Assembly (NCBI RefSeq): GCF_030815125.1 | Contig: NZ_JAUSWH010000023.1 | Span: 1 to 47,220, forward strand | Length of the DNA: 47,220 nt | Reading direction: 5' to 3' | Source: Allorhizobium paknamense | GTDB taxonomy: Bacteria > Pseudomonadota > Alphaproteobacteria > Rhizobiales > Rhizobiaceae | Shown: piece after piece, positions 16,016 to 26,371 of the stretch | Position numbering within the stretch: the stretch's first letter is position 1 | How the letters are laid out: each line of letters starts with the position of its first letter | Notes under the pieces: model-generated | What the model was told of the DNA's origin: nothing | The model's database searches: none | What the model saw: the letters and a program-made list of their open reading frames with translations, nothing else | Translations under genes and position numbers: made by a program

Positions 16016-19000
16016 ATGCCCGCTGTTCAATACCCCTTCATCGACATTGCCGTGCACGGCAAGGTGCGGGCGCGGTTTGCGCGGGGCGAGGCGCTCGTGC
16101 TGTTTTCCGCTGACATGGAGCGCGTGCTGTGGGCCAATGGTGCGGGCGCCAGCTTTTTTGGCGCAGCCTCCATTTATGATTTCCTGGATCAGCCGCCGCC
16201 GCAGCAGGATGTCACCTTTCGCCAGATTGCCGCAACGGCCCGGCATCTGAAGCAGGAGGGCGAAACCCGTACGCTGATGGTGCGGGTGGGCAGCGGCTTT
16301 CGCCGTCTACCGCTGCAAGCGCATCTGGAAACGCTGACGATCAGCCCGGGTGAGATCGGCATTCTCTTTGCTCTGCCTTTTTCCCATGCCGATGACAAGG
16401 CCCGCGCGCGAGCCATGCTCAGCGGTTTTGGCGATCCCGATACCCATATGGCCCTGCTGGATGGCGAGGGCGGCATTGTCAGCGCCTCGGAGCATTTTGC
16501 CCGCCTCGGCATCAGCCCGCAGACGGCCGCCATGCTGGTGCGCATGGTCAGCGCCGATGACGACGGATTGATGAAGCGGCCGATCCCCACCGCCAAGGGC
16601 TATCTGCCGGCAGCCATCGGCAAGCTGAGCGATGAGCCCGCGCTTTTCCTGGTTTTTGCCGTGGAAACCATTCTGGGCATGCTGGACCCGAGCGATGGCT
16701 TTAACGCCGCACCGCAGCCAGCCCCCATGCCTCCGGCGGCAGACAGTCCCCTGACCGCACTTGCGGAAGCGCAAAGCGCAGTTGAGGCGCCGGAAGAGGA
16801 AGCGCCCTCCCCCGAACAACCGGTTGCCGAGAGCTTCGATGATGTCGTGGATGCCTTGGGCGGCATTACCGATATCGAGCCGGAACCCGAAATCACCTCT
16901 GTCGAAACGCCGGAGCCCTTAGCCGATGAGGCAGCGGAGGAGGAGCCACTTTCGCAGGCGCAAGACAGCGCGGCCATAGAGGCCGATCAGCCGGAAATCG
17001 CTGACACCGTCTCACACGAAACGAACGATGAGGCCGCAACGGAAGAGCCAGAGATGGCCGGCATCCTGGAGCCGGAGGCAGAGCCGGAACAGCCCGTCGT
17101 GACCGAAGAGGCGGCCCCACAGGAAACCGAAGCGCCTGCAGCAGCAGAGGTCGCACCGGAACAGGCACCCCAGCAACATGCGGAAGCGATGGACGAACCC
17201 GTCTTCACTTTCGAGCCCTCGCAGCGGGCGCAGCGCTTTGTCTGGAAAATCGATGCCCTTGGCCGTTTCAGCGATGTATCGCCGGAATTTGCCCGTGCGG
17301 TCGGCCCGCGTGCTGCCGCCATCGAAGGTCAGGCCTTTGGCGATCTGGCTGCCCTCTTCAATCTCGATCCGGATGGCAAGATTGCCGAATTGCTGAAGCG
17401 CCGCGATACCTGGTCGGGGCGTACGATCTACTGGCCGGTGGAAGGCACGCGGCTGAAAGTGCCGGTGGATCTGGCCGCCCTTCCCACCTATACGCGCAAT
17501 CGCGATTTCGATGGATTCCGGGGCTTTGGTGTCGTGCGCCTGGCCGATGCCGTGGAAGACCCGGATGGCGTGGGCATGACCTTCCTGCCGGAGGGCGAAG
17601 AGGCCGCCTCCGAGCGGCAGGACGATGCGCAAGAAACGACGCCTTTCGATTTTGCCGGTGATGACGAGGCCGAGACGGAAGAGGTGAGCCTAGAGGCCAC
17701 CGGGCCTGACGCAACCGAGGCCGATCCGGTGGAAGAGGAAGAGCATGAGGATACGCCGCAGCCGGAGGCCCCGGTTGCCGAAGCGCCCGAGCGGACCGAA
17801 CCGCCTGCCCTCAGCCTGACCGAAACCGCCGCACGCCGCCTGTCGGACAAGGTGATCCAGCTGGAAGAGCGCCGCTTTCGCGGGCGTGACGGCTTGAGCA
17901 ATAGCGAGCAGGCAGCCTTCCGGGAAATTGCCCGCAAGCTCGACGCCATGGGCATTCCGCCTCGCCCGGAGCGGCTGGACGAAATGCCTGAGAGCGAGAT
18001 GCCGGAAAAGGCGGAAGCCGATCCCTCCCCGATCGATGCTTCACCCGAGACAGACATCGAGGACAGCACCGATAAGGCCCTGCCACCTGTCCATGAAGCA
18101 GCGGAGACCGAAGCGGAGCAGCATAGGGCGGAGACCGAGGCCGACGCGGCGGCTGCGGCACCGGAAACGGACACGACCCAGCCTGAAGGCGCTGCGGACG
18201 AACCATCCGAGGGTGCCGTGCTGGCCTTTCCCCGCTCGCGCCGGGATGTGAGCTTCACGCCGGATGTGCTGGACATGCTGCCGGTGGCGCTGCTGGCTCA
18301 TCGCGGCGACAGGCTCATTCACGCCAATCCGGAATTTTTCGCGCTCACCGGCTATGAAACGCTGGAGGCCTTGCAGGCTGCGGGCGGTCTGGATGCCCTG
18401 CTGCAGCGGGACGATCTTGCCGCGACCGAAGGGGAAGCCGGATCGCTGGTGATCGTGCGCGCCGATGACGAGTTGGTGCCGGTTTCGGCACGGCTGCAAT
18501 CCATCCGCTGGGAAGAGGCAAGCGCCCTGCTGCTGGCGCTGGTGCGCACCAATGCCGTGACTGAGGCCGCGCCCGCACCGCAAAAACCGGAAGAAGCAGC
18601 CTCTCACGAGATTGCGGCGCTGAGCGTCGAAGTAGAGGAATTGCGCTCCATTCTGGAAACGGCGACGGATGGCGTGGTGACGCTGGGCGCAGACGGCGAT
18701 ATCCGCTCGATCAACCGTGCCGCAAGCGCCCTCTTCAATTATGACGAGGAGGATATTCGCGGCAAACCCTTCGTCACGCTCTTTGCCCACGAAAGCCAGC
18801 GTTCGATCCTGGATTATCTGAACGGGCTGACCGGGCATGGGGTGGCCAGCGTGCTGAATGATGGGCGCGAGGTCATCGGTCGTGAATCCTCCGGCGGTTT
18901 CATTCCGCTGTTCATGACCATTGGCCGGCTTTCCTCCTCCAACGGCTTCTGCGCCGTCATCCGCGACATTACCCAATGGAAGCGGACGGAAGAGGAATTG

Positions 19001-19741
19001 CGCAACGCCAAGCGCGCCGCCGAAACCGCCAATGCCCATAAGAGCGACTTCCTGGCCCGCGTCAGCCATGAAATCCGCACGCCGCTCAACGCGATTATCG
19101 GTTTTTCGGATATCATGGCGGATGAGCGCTTCGGGCCGATCGGCCATTCCCGCTACGCAGAATATGCTGCCGATATCGGCCGTTCGGGCCGGCATGTGCT
19201 GGATATCGTCAACGATCTCCTGGATATTTCCAAGATCGAGGCGGGCGAGATGGATCTGGATTTCGTGGCCGTCGGGCTGAACGAAACGGTGTCGGAGGCT
19301 GTCGCCATCGTTCAGCCGCAGGCCAATAACCAGCGCGTGATCATCCGCACGGCGCTGTCGCAATCGGTGCCGAATGTCGTGGCCGACCTGCGCTCGGTCA
19401 AGCAGATCGTGCTCAACATTCTCGCCAATGCCATCCGCTTCACGCCCTCGGGCGGGCAGATCATCGTCTCCACCGCCTATGAGCCGAATGGCAGCGTGAC
19501 GCTGCGCATTCGCGACACCGGCATCGGCATGACGCGCTCGGAGCTGGAACAAGCGATGAAGCCCTTCCGCCAGGTTTCCCCCGGCGGCACCCGATTGCGC
19601 GGCGACGGCACCGGCCTCGGCCTGCCGCTGACCAAGGCCATGGTGGACGCCAACCGCGCCAGCTTCGCCATCCACTCCACCCCCAATGAGGGAACGCTGG
19701 TGGAAATCAGCTTCCCTTCACCACGGGTACTGGCGGGGTGA
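16016..19741 (+). CDS. cbrA: PdhS-family PAS sensor histidine kinase CbrA
   Basis: A very large (about 1,241 residues) cytoplasmic histidine kinase with no convincing membrane helix. The N-terminal 220 residues are a PAS-like sensory region. Long Glu/Ala/Pro-rich acidic linkers surround a second PAS-like block (about 395-510). Further PAS domains lie at about 755-850 and 870-985. The catalytic core has the H-box SHEIRTPLNAIIGFSDIM (His about 1018), an ERFGPIGHSRYAEYA stretch typical of the PdhS/DivJ/PleC group, N-box NILANAIRFTPSGG, and ATP-lid motifs DTGIGM and GDGTGLGLPL. In Sinorhizobium CbrA controls DivK phosphorylation, cell cycle, exopolysaccharide and motility. Assignment to CbrA also rests on its neighbours (phasin, acetoacetyl-CoA synthetase). 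The start at 16016 is preferred over 16010 because AGG then lies at normal spacing. Confidence 0.8.
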   Translation: MPAVQYPFIDIAVHGKVRARFARGEALVLFSADMERVLWANGAGASFFGAASIYDFLDQPPPQQDVTFRQIAATARHLKQEGETRTLMVRVGSGFRRLPLQAHLETLTISPGEIGILFALPFSHADDKARARAMLSGFGDPDTHMALLDGEGGIVSASEHFARLGISPQTAAMLVRMVSADDDGLMKRPIPTAKGYLPAAIGKLSDEPALFLVFAVETILGMLDPSDGFNAAPQPAPMPPAADSPLTALAEAQSAVEAPEEEAPSPEQPVAESFDDVVDALGGITDIEPEPEITSVETPEPLADEAAEEEPLSQAQDSAAIEADQPEIADTVSHETNDEAATEEPEMAGILEPEAEPEQPVVTEEAAPQETEAPAAAEVAPEQAPQQHAEAMDEPVFTFEPSQRAQRFVWKIDALGRFSDVSPEFARAVGPRAAAIEGQAFGDLAALFNLDPDGKIAELLKRRDTWSGRTIYWPVEGTRLKVPVDLAALPTYTRNRDFDGFRGFGVVRLADAVEDPDGVGMTFLPEGEEAASERQDDAQETTPFDFAGDDEAETEEVSLEATGPDATEADPVEEEEHEDTPQPEAPVAEAPERTEPPALSLTETAARRLSDKVIQLEERRFRGRDGLSNSEQAAFREIARKLDAMGIPPRPERLDEMPESEMPEKAEADPSPIDASPETDIEDSTDKALPPVHEAAETEAEQHRAETEADAAAAAPETDTTQPEGAADEPSEGAVLAFPRSRRDVSFTPDVLDMLPVALLAHRGDRLIHANPEFFALTGYETLEALQAAGGLDALLQRDDLAATEGEAGSLVIVRADDELVPVSARLQSIRWEEASALLLALVRTNAVTEAAPAPQKPEEAASHEIAALSVEVEELRSILETATDGVVTLGADGDIRSINRAASALFNYDEEDIRGKPFVTLFAHESQRSILDYLNGLTGHGVASVLNDGREVIGRESSGGFIPLFMTIGRLSSSNGFCAVIRDITQWKRTEEELRNAKRAAETANAHKSDFLARVSHEIRTPLNAIIGFSDIMADERFGPIGHSRYAEYAADIGRSGRHVLDIVNDLLDISKIEAGEMDLDFVAVGLNETVSEAVAIVQPQANNQRVIIRTALSQSVPNVVADLRSVKQIVLNILANAIRFTPSGGQIIVSTAYEPNGSVTLRIRDTGIGMTRSELEQAMKPFRQVSPGGTRLRGDGTGLGLPLTKAMVDANRASFAIHSTPNEGTLVEISFPSPRVLAG

Positions 19742-19764
19742 AAAACAGACGCGGATTTAATTTA

Positions 19765-20211
19765 TTACCGAATACGTACAAGACGACTTTCCACAACCGT
19801 TAAGTCGTAAATGAAACCCTGCCAACCCGCTCTTTTAGCTGTCTGAGATAAAGGGTTTCTCGGCTTAAATAGGTCGGGCTCCTGCAAATCTGCCGAAAGA
19901 TAGAAAATCGAATAATATTTATCTAGATCCACCAAAACTAAAAATAAAGGAAAATAAATAGCTGCTTGCATTCTTTCATTTTGCGGCCCCCAAGCCGCCC
20001 CAAGAACATATTTTGGAACTTTATCAATATATTTTGTCGTTTTTGTTTTTACCTGAGCTAAATATCCACAGAAATCACAGACTATATCCGCGCATTTAAA
20101 ATTCACTGGAAGACGCACGAGCGTCTTGAGGCGCTTGCATCTAGGACACGTACAATCTTTGACGACACGCTCCTCACCGAAAGCACCTAGAGATTGCTTA
20201 CGTGTTACCAT
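19765..20211 (-). CDS. Stand-alone DpnI-like PD-(D/E)XK nuclease domain
   Basis: A 148-residue protein that aligns by eye with the N-terminal catalytic domain of DpnI, the endonuclease that cuts methylated GATC. Shared features are a zinc ribbon (C22-x2-C25 and C45-x2-C48), an ADxxC step placing D42 where DpnI has its first catalytic Asp, Q53-x-K55 where DpnI has Glu-x-Lys, and a C-terminal LSQTAKRAGWQGFIYDL matching DpnI's PTARRAGWIGCNIDL. QxK is a known active-site variant in Mrr-type nucleases, so activity is possible. DpnI's second, winged-helix methyl-DNA-binding domain is missing. The gene is about 41% GC by hand count (173 of 420 bases), against about 60% around it, which suggests transfer. 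No methylase or partner gene adjoins it. Confidence 0.75.
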   Translation of the reverse strand: MVTRKQSLGAFGEERVVKDCTCPRCKRLKTLVRLPVNFKCADIVCDFCGYLAQVKTKTTKYIDKVPKYVLGAAWGPQNERMQAAIYFPLFLVLVDLDKYYSIFYLSADLQEPDLFKPRNPLSQTAKRAGWQGFIYDLTVVESRLVRIR

Positions 20212-20246
20212 TTGCCTTCAAACTACTCAAATACAAAAAATTACAG

Positions 20247-20252
20247 ATTATA
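20247..20252 (-). promoter_or_regulatory. Candidate -10 box of the DpnI-like gene
   Basis: On the minus strand this is a perfect TATAAT in an AT-rich leader about 36 bases before the ATG at 20211. No good -35 hexamer is seen at 17 bases. Such a consensus -10 is unusual among the GC-rich promoters of this window. Confidence 0.35.
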
Positions 20253-20287
20253 TTGATGATTTTGACGAGAAAATCACGCAAAGTAAA

Positions 20288-20317
20288 GCAGATGCAACTT
20301 CATTGGGTCGCATCTGC
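20288..20317 (-). terminator. Possible terminator after acetoacetyl-CoA synthetase
   Basis: GCAGATGC pairs with GCATCTGC around a 14-base loop and on the minus strand is followed by TTTACTTTG. The loop is long and the T-run broken, so this is only a moderate candidate. It separates the synthetase gene from the DpnI-like gene on the same strand. Confidence 0.45.
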
Positions 20318-20336
20318 AAGATCTTTTTAGAGAGAT

Positions 20337-22289
<1,953 letters not shown>

Positions 22290-22642
22290 TGAAAAACCTC
22301 CCTGCTTCACACTGACCGCGAGATTATACCGCAGTTGCGAAAGGCGCTATCCCGCAGTTGCGATGTTCTGCATCGAAACCGGCAGGATGAAGAGTCATTA
22401 GATATGATTGCTGCTATGAAGGCGGTGAATAGATGGTCGGGTATTTTAATCGGGTGCAGTACTCTCCTTGTTGATGGTTTCCGCCAGACCGCCCTACAAA
22501 TTGCGGGGATGCGCGCTTTGCTGTATCCAAGGCTGGAACGCCTGTGTTTTGTTGCCTTTATCCCGGATAAGCGGTTTTTCCTTGTCCGCGCTAAAGGCCG
22601 CGATCAGGACCTTGCCGCGACCAGACAGACAGGAACAAGCCG
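22290..22642. promoter_or_regulatory. Divergent control region with a 12-base direct repeat
   Basis: This gene-free gap lies between the acetoacetyl-CoA synthetase and AsmA-like genes. CCGCAGTTGCGA occurs at 22329-22340 and again at 22352-22363, in the same orientation and 23 bases apart (about two helical turns). It lies 40-75 bases upstream of the synthetase start, where a regulator could bind side by side. The rest of the gap shows no gene or hairpin I can support. Confidence 0.5.
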
Positions 22643-24460
22643 TTGAAGGGAAAGCCGCAGAAGAGATGGGCGTGCCTGGCGCGTGCCGCCGTCACGGTCT
22701 TTGCCATCCTGCTTTTTGTTTTCGTCGCCTCCCGGCTTGCTGCTCCCTATATCGTTTCCAGCAATCTTGTGCGCGGCAGCATGGAGCGGGCCATCAGCCG
22801 CTGGAGCGGGCATGATGTGGATATTCGCGGCACGCCCAGCCTGCGCTTCTGGCCCGAACCGCGGATCATTCTGCCCGAGGTGACGATCAGCGACAGGAGA
22901 AACGGAGAACGGCGGGTTCTTGCCGAAATCGCCGAGCTCTCGGCCGGTTTCGGCCTCATCAAGGCGGCGCTCGGCCATCCGGTTTTTGACGATTTCCGCC
23001 TCAGCCGTCCGCTGATCCGGCTGAACCGCACGCCGCTCGGACGGCTGCAATGGGGCGGCGAGGGCCTGTTGACCGAAGCGATTGCCGAGGCGCGCGACAA
23101 GGGCACCGCCGTTCGGGGCGGGCCGCATGACAGTGCAGTTGGCTCCATCACCATCGAAAATGGCCGGATTGAATTGCAGGATCAGGGCTCGGGCCGGATG
23201 CTGACGCTGGACAGTATTTTCTCGGACATCACCTGGCCGGTCATGTCGGCGCCCATCCGGGGCACGGCCACCATGTTGCTGGGCGGTGCTGTCACCCGGA
23301 TCGATTTTTCTGCCCCCGAACCGCTGATGCTGTTTGCCGGGGCCGTGACGGATATGCAGGTCAAGCTCTCGGCCCCCAGCGTCAACGGGACCTTCAGCGG
23401 CAAGGCCGGCCTGTTTCCCGCCCGCTTTGCCGAAGGAAAGCTGAGCGTCGATGTCAGCGACGTCCACGGTCTGCTCGGCTGGGCCGGCATGGAACTGCCG
23501 GGCACCGGCGCGCTCCACAAGATCTACGTGGAAACCACGGCCACGGCAGAGCCAGACCGGCTGCGGCTGGAAGATCTGAGCTTCACGGCCAATGACGCGA
23601 CCGCCTCCGGCGTGCTCGACATTTCCAACGCCAAAAGCGGCAAGCCGAAGGTCAGCGGCACGCTTGCCTTCCAGCAGATGGATATTGCAAATTTCCTCGG
23701 TGCCTTCTCGCTTTCCATTCCCGATTCCTCCGCCCGCGAAGGCAGAAGCGGACTTCTGGACTGGCTGGAATTCGATCTCAGCCTTTCGGCCCGCAGCGCC
23801 TCGCTGGCGCAGTTGACGCTCACCGATGTCGGCGCCAGCATTCTGGCCACCGATGGGTCCGTGGCCTTCGACATTGCCGACAGCACGCTCGCCGGCGGCA
23901 CGCTGACCGGGCATCTGGAAGGCCGGGATGGCGGTTTCGATCAGGGCGCGCGGCTGGATGTCTCGCTGACCAATGCCGATCTCTCCGATATCGAGGCACG
24001 GCTTGCGCTCTCCGGCCCGTTGCCGCTCGGCACCGGCTCGCTGACCCTCTCGGCCAGCACCGATGTGGCGCTCTGGCAAACCAGCGGCCACGATATCAGC
24101 GGCAAGGTGCAATTGCAGGCAGGTCCGGGCCGCCTCTCACGCTTCAACCCGCAAGGCATTCAGGCGCTGGCAACGGCGCGCCCCTTCTTCCGCCTTGCCG
24201 AGGCCGGAAGCGGCGACATGGCCTTCGACACACTGGACATGAGCGCGGAACTGACCGGCGGCACCATCGACATCCGATCCGGCAAGCTGGCCGACAGCAC
24301 GCGCAGCCTGACCTTCAGCGGTGTCGTGCCCTATGACTTCAAAGGGCTGGCGCTGTCTGCCGAAATGCAATCCACGGCGGAAAGCCCAGGCAGCCTGCGC
24401 TTCTTCATCGGTGGCTCCTGGCCGGATCTCATTCTCTCCCCCGTCACGCCGAAGGGATGA
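22643..24460 (+). CDS. AsmA-family envelope protein
   Basis: A 605-residue protein anchored by one N-terminal membrane helix (about 13-35), with a long beta-rich periplasmic body. The AsmA pattern is clear at the N-terminus: RAISRWSGHDVDIRGTPSLRFWPEPRIILPEVTI followed by AEIAELSAGFGL, here given as two adjacent short segments. The C-terminal part has the repeated beta strands and the ADSTRSLTFSGVVPYDFKGL segment of the family. AsmA-like proteins are large bridge-type proteins linked to phospholipid transport between the membranes and outer-membrane homeostasis. The start codon is TTG at 22643, eight bases after AGGA. No in-frame ATG nearby is better placed. It is divergent from the synthetase gene. 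Confidence 0.8.
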   Translation: MKGKPQKRWACLARAAVTVFAILLFVFVASRLAAPYIVSSNLVRGSMERAISRWSGHDVDIRGTPSLRFWPEPRIILPEVTISDRRNGERRVLAEIAELSAGFGLIKAALGHPVFDDFRLSRPLIRLNRTPLGRLQWGGEGLLTEAIAEARDKGTAVRGGPHDSAVGSITIENGRIELQDQGSGRMLTLDSIFSDITWPVMSAPIRGTATMLLGGAVTRIDFSAPEPLMLFAGAVTDMQVKLSAPSVNGTFSGKAGLFPARFAEGKLSVDVSDVHGLLGWAGMELPGTGALHKIYVETTATAEPDRLRLEDLSFTANDATASGVLDISNAKSGKPKVSGTLAFQQMDIANFLGAFSLSIPDSSAREGRSGLLDWLEFDLSLSARSASLAQLTLTDVGASILATDGSVAFDIADSTLAGGTLTGHLEGRDGGFDQGARLDVSLTNADLSDIEARLALSGPLPLGTGSLTLSASTDVALWQTSGHDISGKVQLQAGPGRLSRFNPQGIQALATARPFFRLAEAGSGDMAFDTLDMSAELTGGTIDIRSGKLADSTRSLTFSGVVPYDFKGLALSAEMQSTAESPGSLRFFIGGSWPDLILSPVTPKG

Positions 24461-24465
24461 AGATT

Positions 24466-24523
24466 TGTTTTTACGCATTTCCTGACGAAAAACCGGATTC
24501 CACTTTTTCCGGAAATGCTCTCT
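24466..24523 (+). repeat. Short palindromic repeat (ACGCATTT family), copy A
   Basis: It reads GTTTTTACGCATTTCCTGAC, then AAAAACCG, then CACTTTTTCCGGAAATGCTC. The TTTCC/GGAAA ends form an imperfect hairpin. Related copies lie at 37771-37825, 39341-39383 (inverted) and 47079-47137. Confidence 0.75.
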
Positions 24524-24524
24524 A

Positions 24525-24623
24525 CTGCATAATTCCTTAAATCGGATCGATTTAAGGATAAAATTATGCAGCAGATTTAAAGCGTTACAGCGCCGTGCGC
24601 CATATATGGCGCACGGCGCTGTA
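24525..24623 (+). repeat. Two-palindrome intergenic repeat, copy 2
   Basis: Nearly the same sequence, orientation and length as 4952-5051, with only scattered differences. It lies between the converging AsmA and potI genes. Its second stem, around CGCCATATATGGCG, could also end transcription of the pot operon. Confidence 0.85.
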
Positions 24624-24631
24624 TATAAATC

Positions 24632-25450
24632 TTACCCCGCCGCCCGCGCGGCAAGATGCTCATCCCGCTGCCGCTGGACTTCGCGCCGTTTGGTGCCGAT
24701 GGAGGCAGCAATGACGCCGAGGGTGACGACGGCGATCAGCAGCGTGCAGACCGCGTTGATTTCCGGCGTGACGCCAAGGCGCACCTGCGAATAGATCTTG
24801 ATCGGCAGGGTCGTGGCGCCGGGACCCGTCGTGAAGCTCGAAATGACGAGATCGTCCAGCGACAGCGTGAAGGCCAGCATCCAGCCAGAAACCACCGCCG
24901 GCAGGATCAGCGGCAGGGTGATACGGAAGAAGGTGCGAACCGGCGGGCAGCCGAGATCGAGGGCCGCCTCCTCCAGGCTGCGATCGAAGGTCAAGAGCTT
25001 CGACTGCACGACGATGGCCACATAGCACATGGTGAAGGTGATATGCGCCAGCGTCACCGTGACGATGCCGCGATCGACATCCATGGCCACGAACAGCAGG
25101 AGCAGCGACAGGCCGGTGATCACCTCCGGCATGACCAGCGGCGCATAGACCATGCCGGAAAACAGGAGCCGCCCCGGAAACCGGCCAAACCGCACCAGCG
25201 CCAGCGCCGCCAGCGTTCCGAGCAGCGTGCCGAGGCTTGCGGAAACAAGCCCCACCCTGAGCGTCACCCAGGCTGCATCCAGCAGGCTCTGATTATGCCA
25301 GAGCTCGCCATACCAGCGGGTGGAAAACCCGCCCCAGACCGTCACCAGTTTCGAATCATTGAAGGAATAGATGATGAGGATGAGGATCGGCACATAGAGA
25401 AAGGCAAAGCCGAGGGTGAGGATGATCGGGTCCAGGCGTCCGGGCTTCAT
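24632..25450 (-). CDS. potI: Putrescine ABC transporter permease PotI
   Basis: A 272-residue inner-membrane permease with six hydrophobic segments. It carries the EAA loop EEAALDLGCPPVRTFFRITLP that contacts the ATPase, and the PotC/PotI-like N-terminus FLYVPILILIIYSFNDSK. It is the last of four genes on the minus strand (potF, potG, potH, potI), with only a three-base gap from potH. Family knowledge assigns it to spermidine/putrescine import. PuuA and PuuB encoded further on make putrescine the likely substrate. Confidence 0.9.
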   Translation of the reverse strand: MKPGRLDPIILTLGFAFLYVPILILIIYSFNDSKLVTVWGGFSTRWYGELWHNQSLLDAAWVTLRVGLVSASLGTLLGTLAALALVRFGRFPGRLLFSGMVYAPLVMPEVITGLSLLLLFVAMDVDRGIVTVTLAHITFTMCYVAIVVQSKLLTFDRSLEEAALDLGCPPVRTFFRITLPLILPAVVSGWMLAFTLSLDDLVISSFTTGPGATTLPIKIYSQVRLGVTPEINAVCTLLIAVVTLGVIAASIGTKRREVQRQRDEHLAARAAG

Positions 25451-25453
25451 GGC

Positions 25454-26362
25454 TCACACCACCTTCTTCTGCTGGTTCTGGAAAATCGCGATCGGCACCA
25501 CGAGAATGAGGAGCAGCAGCACCGCCACGGCAGACGCCAGCGGCCAGTCGCGATTGCCGAAGAATTCCGTCCACAGCGTCTTGCCGATCATCAGCGTATC
25601 GGCGCCGCCGAGAAGATCGGGGATCACGTATTCTCCGGTGATCGGGATGAAGCAGATCATCGCCCCCGCCACCACGCCCGGAAGGGACAGCGGAAAGGTG
25701 ATGCGCCAGAAAGCCTTCCAGGGCGGGCAGCCGAGATCGCTGGCCGCTTCCAGCAGCGTCCCGTCCAGCTTTTCCAGCGCCGAATAAAGCGGCAGCACCA
25801 TGAAGGGCAGATAGGAATAGACGATGCCGATGAAGACCGCCGTATCCGTCTGATAGATATGCACCTGCTGGTCAGGGCCCAGAACATGCAGGCTTTGCAG
25901 GAGGAGCGTCAGCAGGCCCTCAGGCTTCAGAATGCCGATCCAGGCATAGACGCGGATCAGAAACGAGGTCCAGAAAGGCAGAATCACCATCATCACCAGC
26001 GTCGGACGCAGGTCCGACCGCGCCCGTGCCATGGCCAGCGCGATCGGATAACCGATCAGCAGCAGGAGCAGCGTGGAAATCGCCGCGATCCGCAGCGAGG
26101 AGATATAGGCTTCGACATACAGCGGATCGTCGCCCAGCATCCAGAAATTTTCGAGATCGAGCTGCGATAGAAAATCGCCGATTGCCGAAAATCCTTCGAA
26201 GACCGGCGTATAGGGCGGCATGGCAATCGCCGTGTCCGACAGCGAGATCTTCACGATGATGAAGAAGGGCGCCAGGAAGAACAGCGCCATCCAGAGATAC
26301 GGGATAAGCACCACCAGCCAGCGGGCTCTTGACGTCTGCGGAAGCGTTTGCGGCTCTGCCAT
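25454..26362 (-). CDS. potH: Putrescine ABC transporter permease PotH
   Basis: A 302-residue partner permease. A first membrane helix at about 15-38 (LVVLIPYLWMALFFLAPFF) precedes five more. The EAA loop LEAASDLGCPPWKAFWRITFP lies at about 208-228. The QSYLPFMVLPLYSALE-like segment (here YSYLPFMVLPLYSALE) before it is typical of PotB/PotH. It is nine bases from potG and three from potI, so it is surely in the same operon. Confidence 0.9.
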   Translation of the reverse strand: MAEPQTLPQTSRARWLVVLIPYLWMALFFLAPFFIIVKISLSDTAIAMPPYTPVFEGFSAIGDFLSQLDLENFWMLGDDPLYVEAYISSLRIAAISTLLLLLIGYPIALAMARARSDLRPTLVMMVILPFWTSFLIRVYAWIGILKPEGLLTLLLQSLHVLGPDQQVHIYQTDTAVFIGIVYSYLPFMVLPLYSALEKLDGTLLEAASDLGCPPWKAFWRITFPLSLPGVVAGAMICFIPITGEYVIPDLLGGADTLMIGKTLWTEFFGNRDWPLASAVAVLLLLILVVPIAIFQNQQKKVV

Positions 26363-26371
26363 GAAAGCCCC

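Noticed and set aside
18041..19675. 544-codon minus-strand open frame
   Set aside because: It is antisense to the kinase core of cbrA, which carries all histidine-kinase motifs.
22335..22646. 103-codon plus-strand frame between acsA2 and the AsmA gene
   Set aside because: Weak start, no recognisable features, and it spans the putative operator region.
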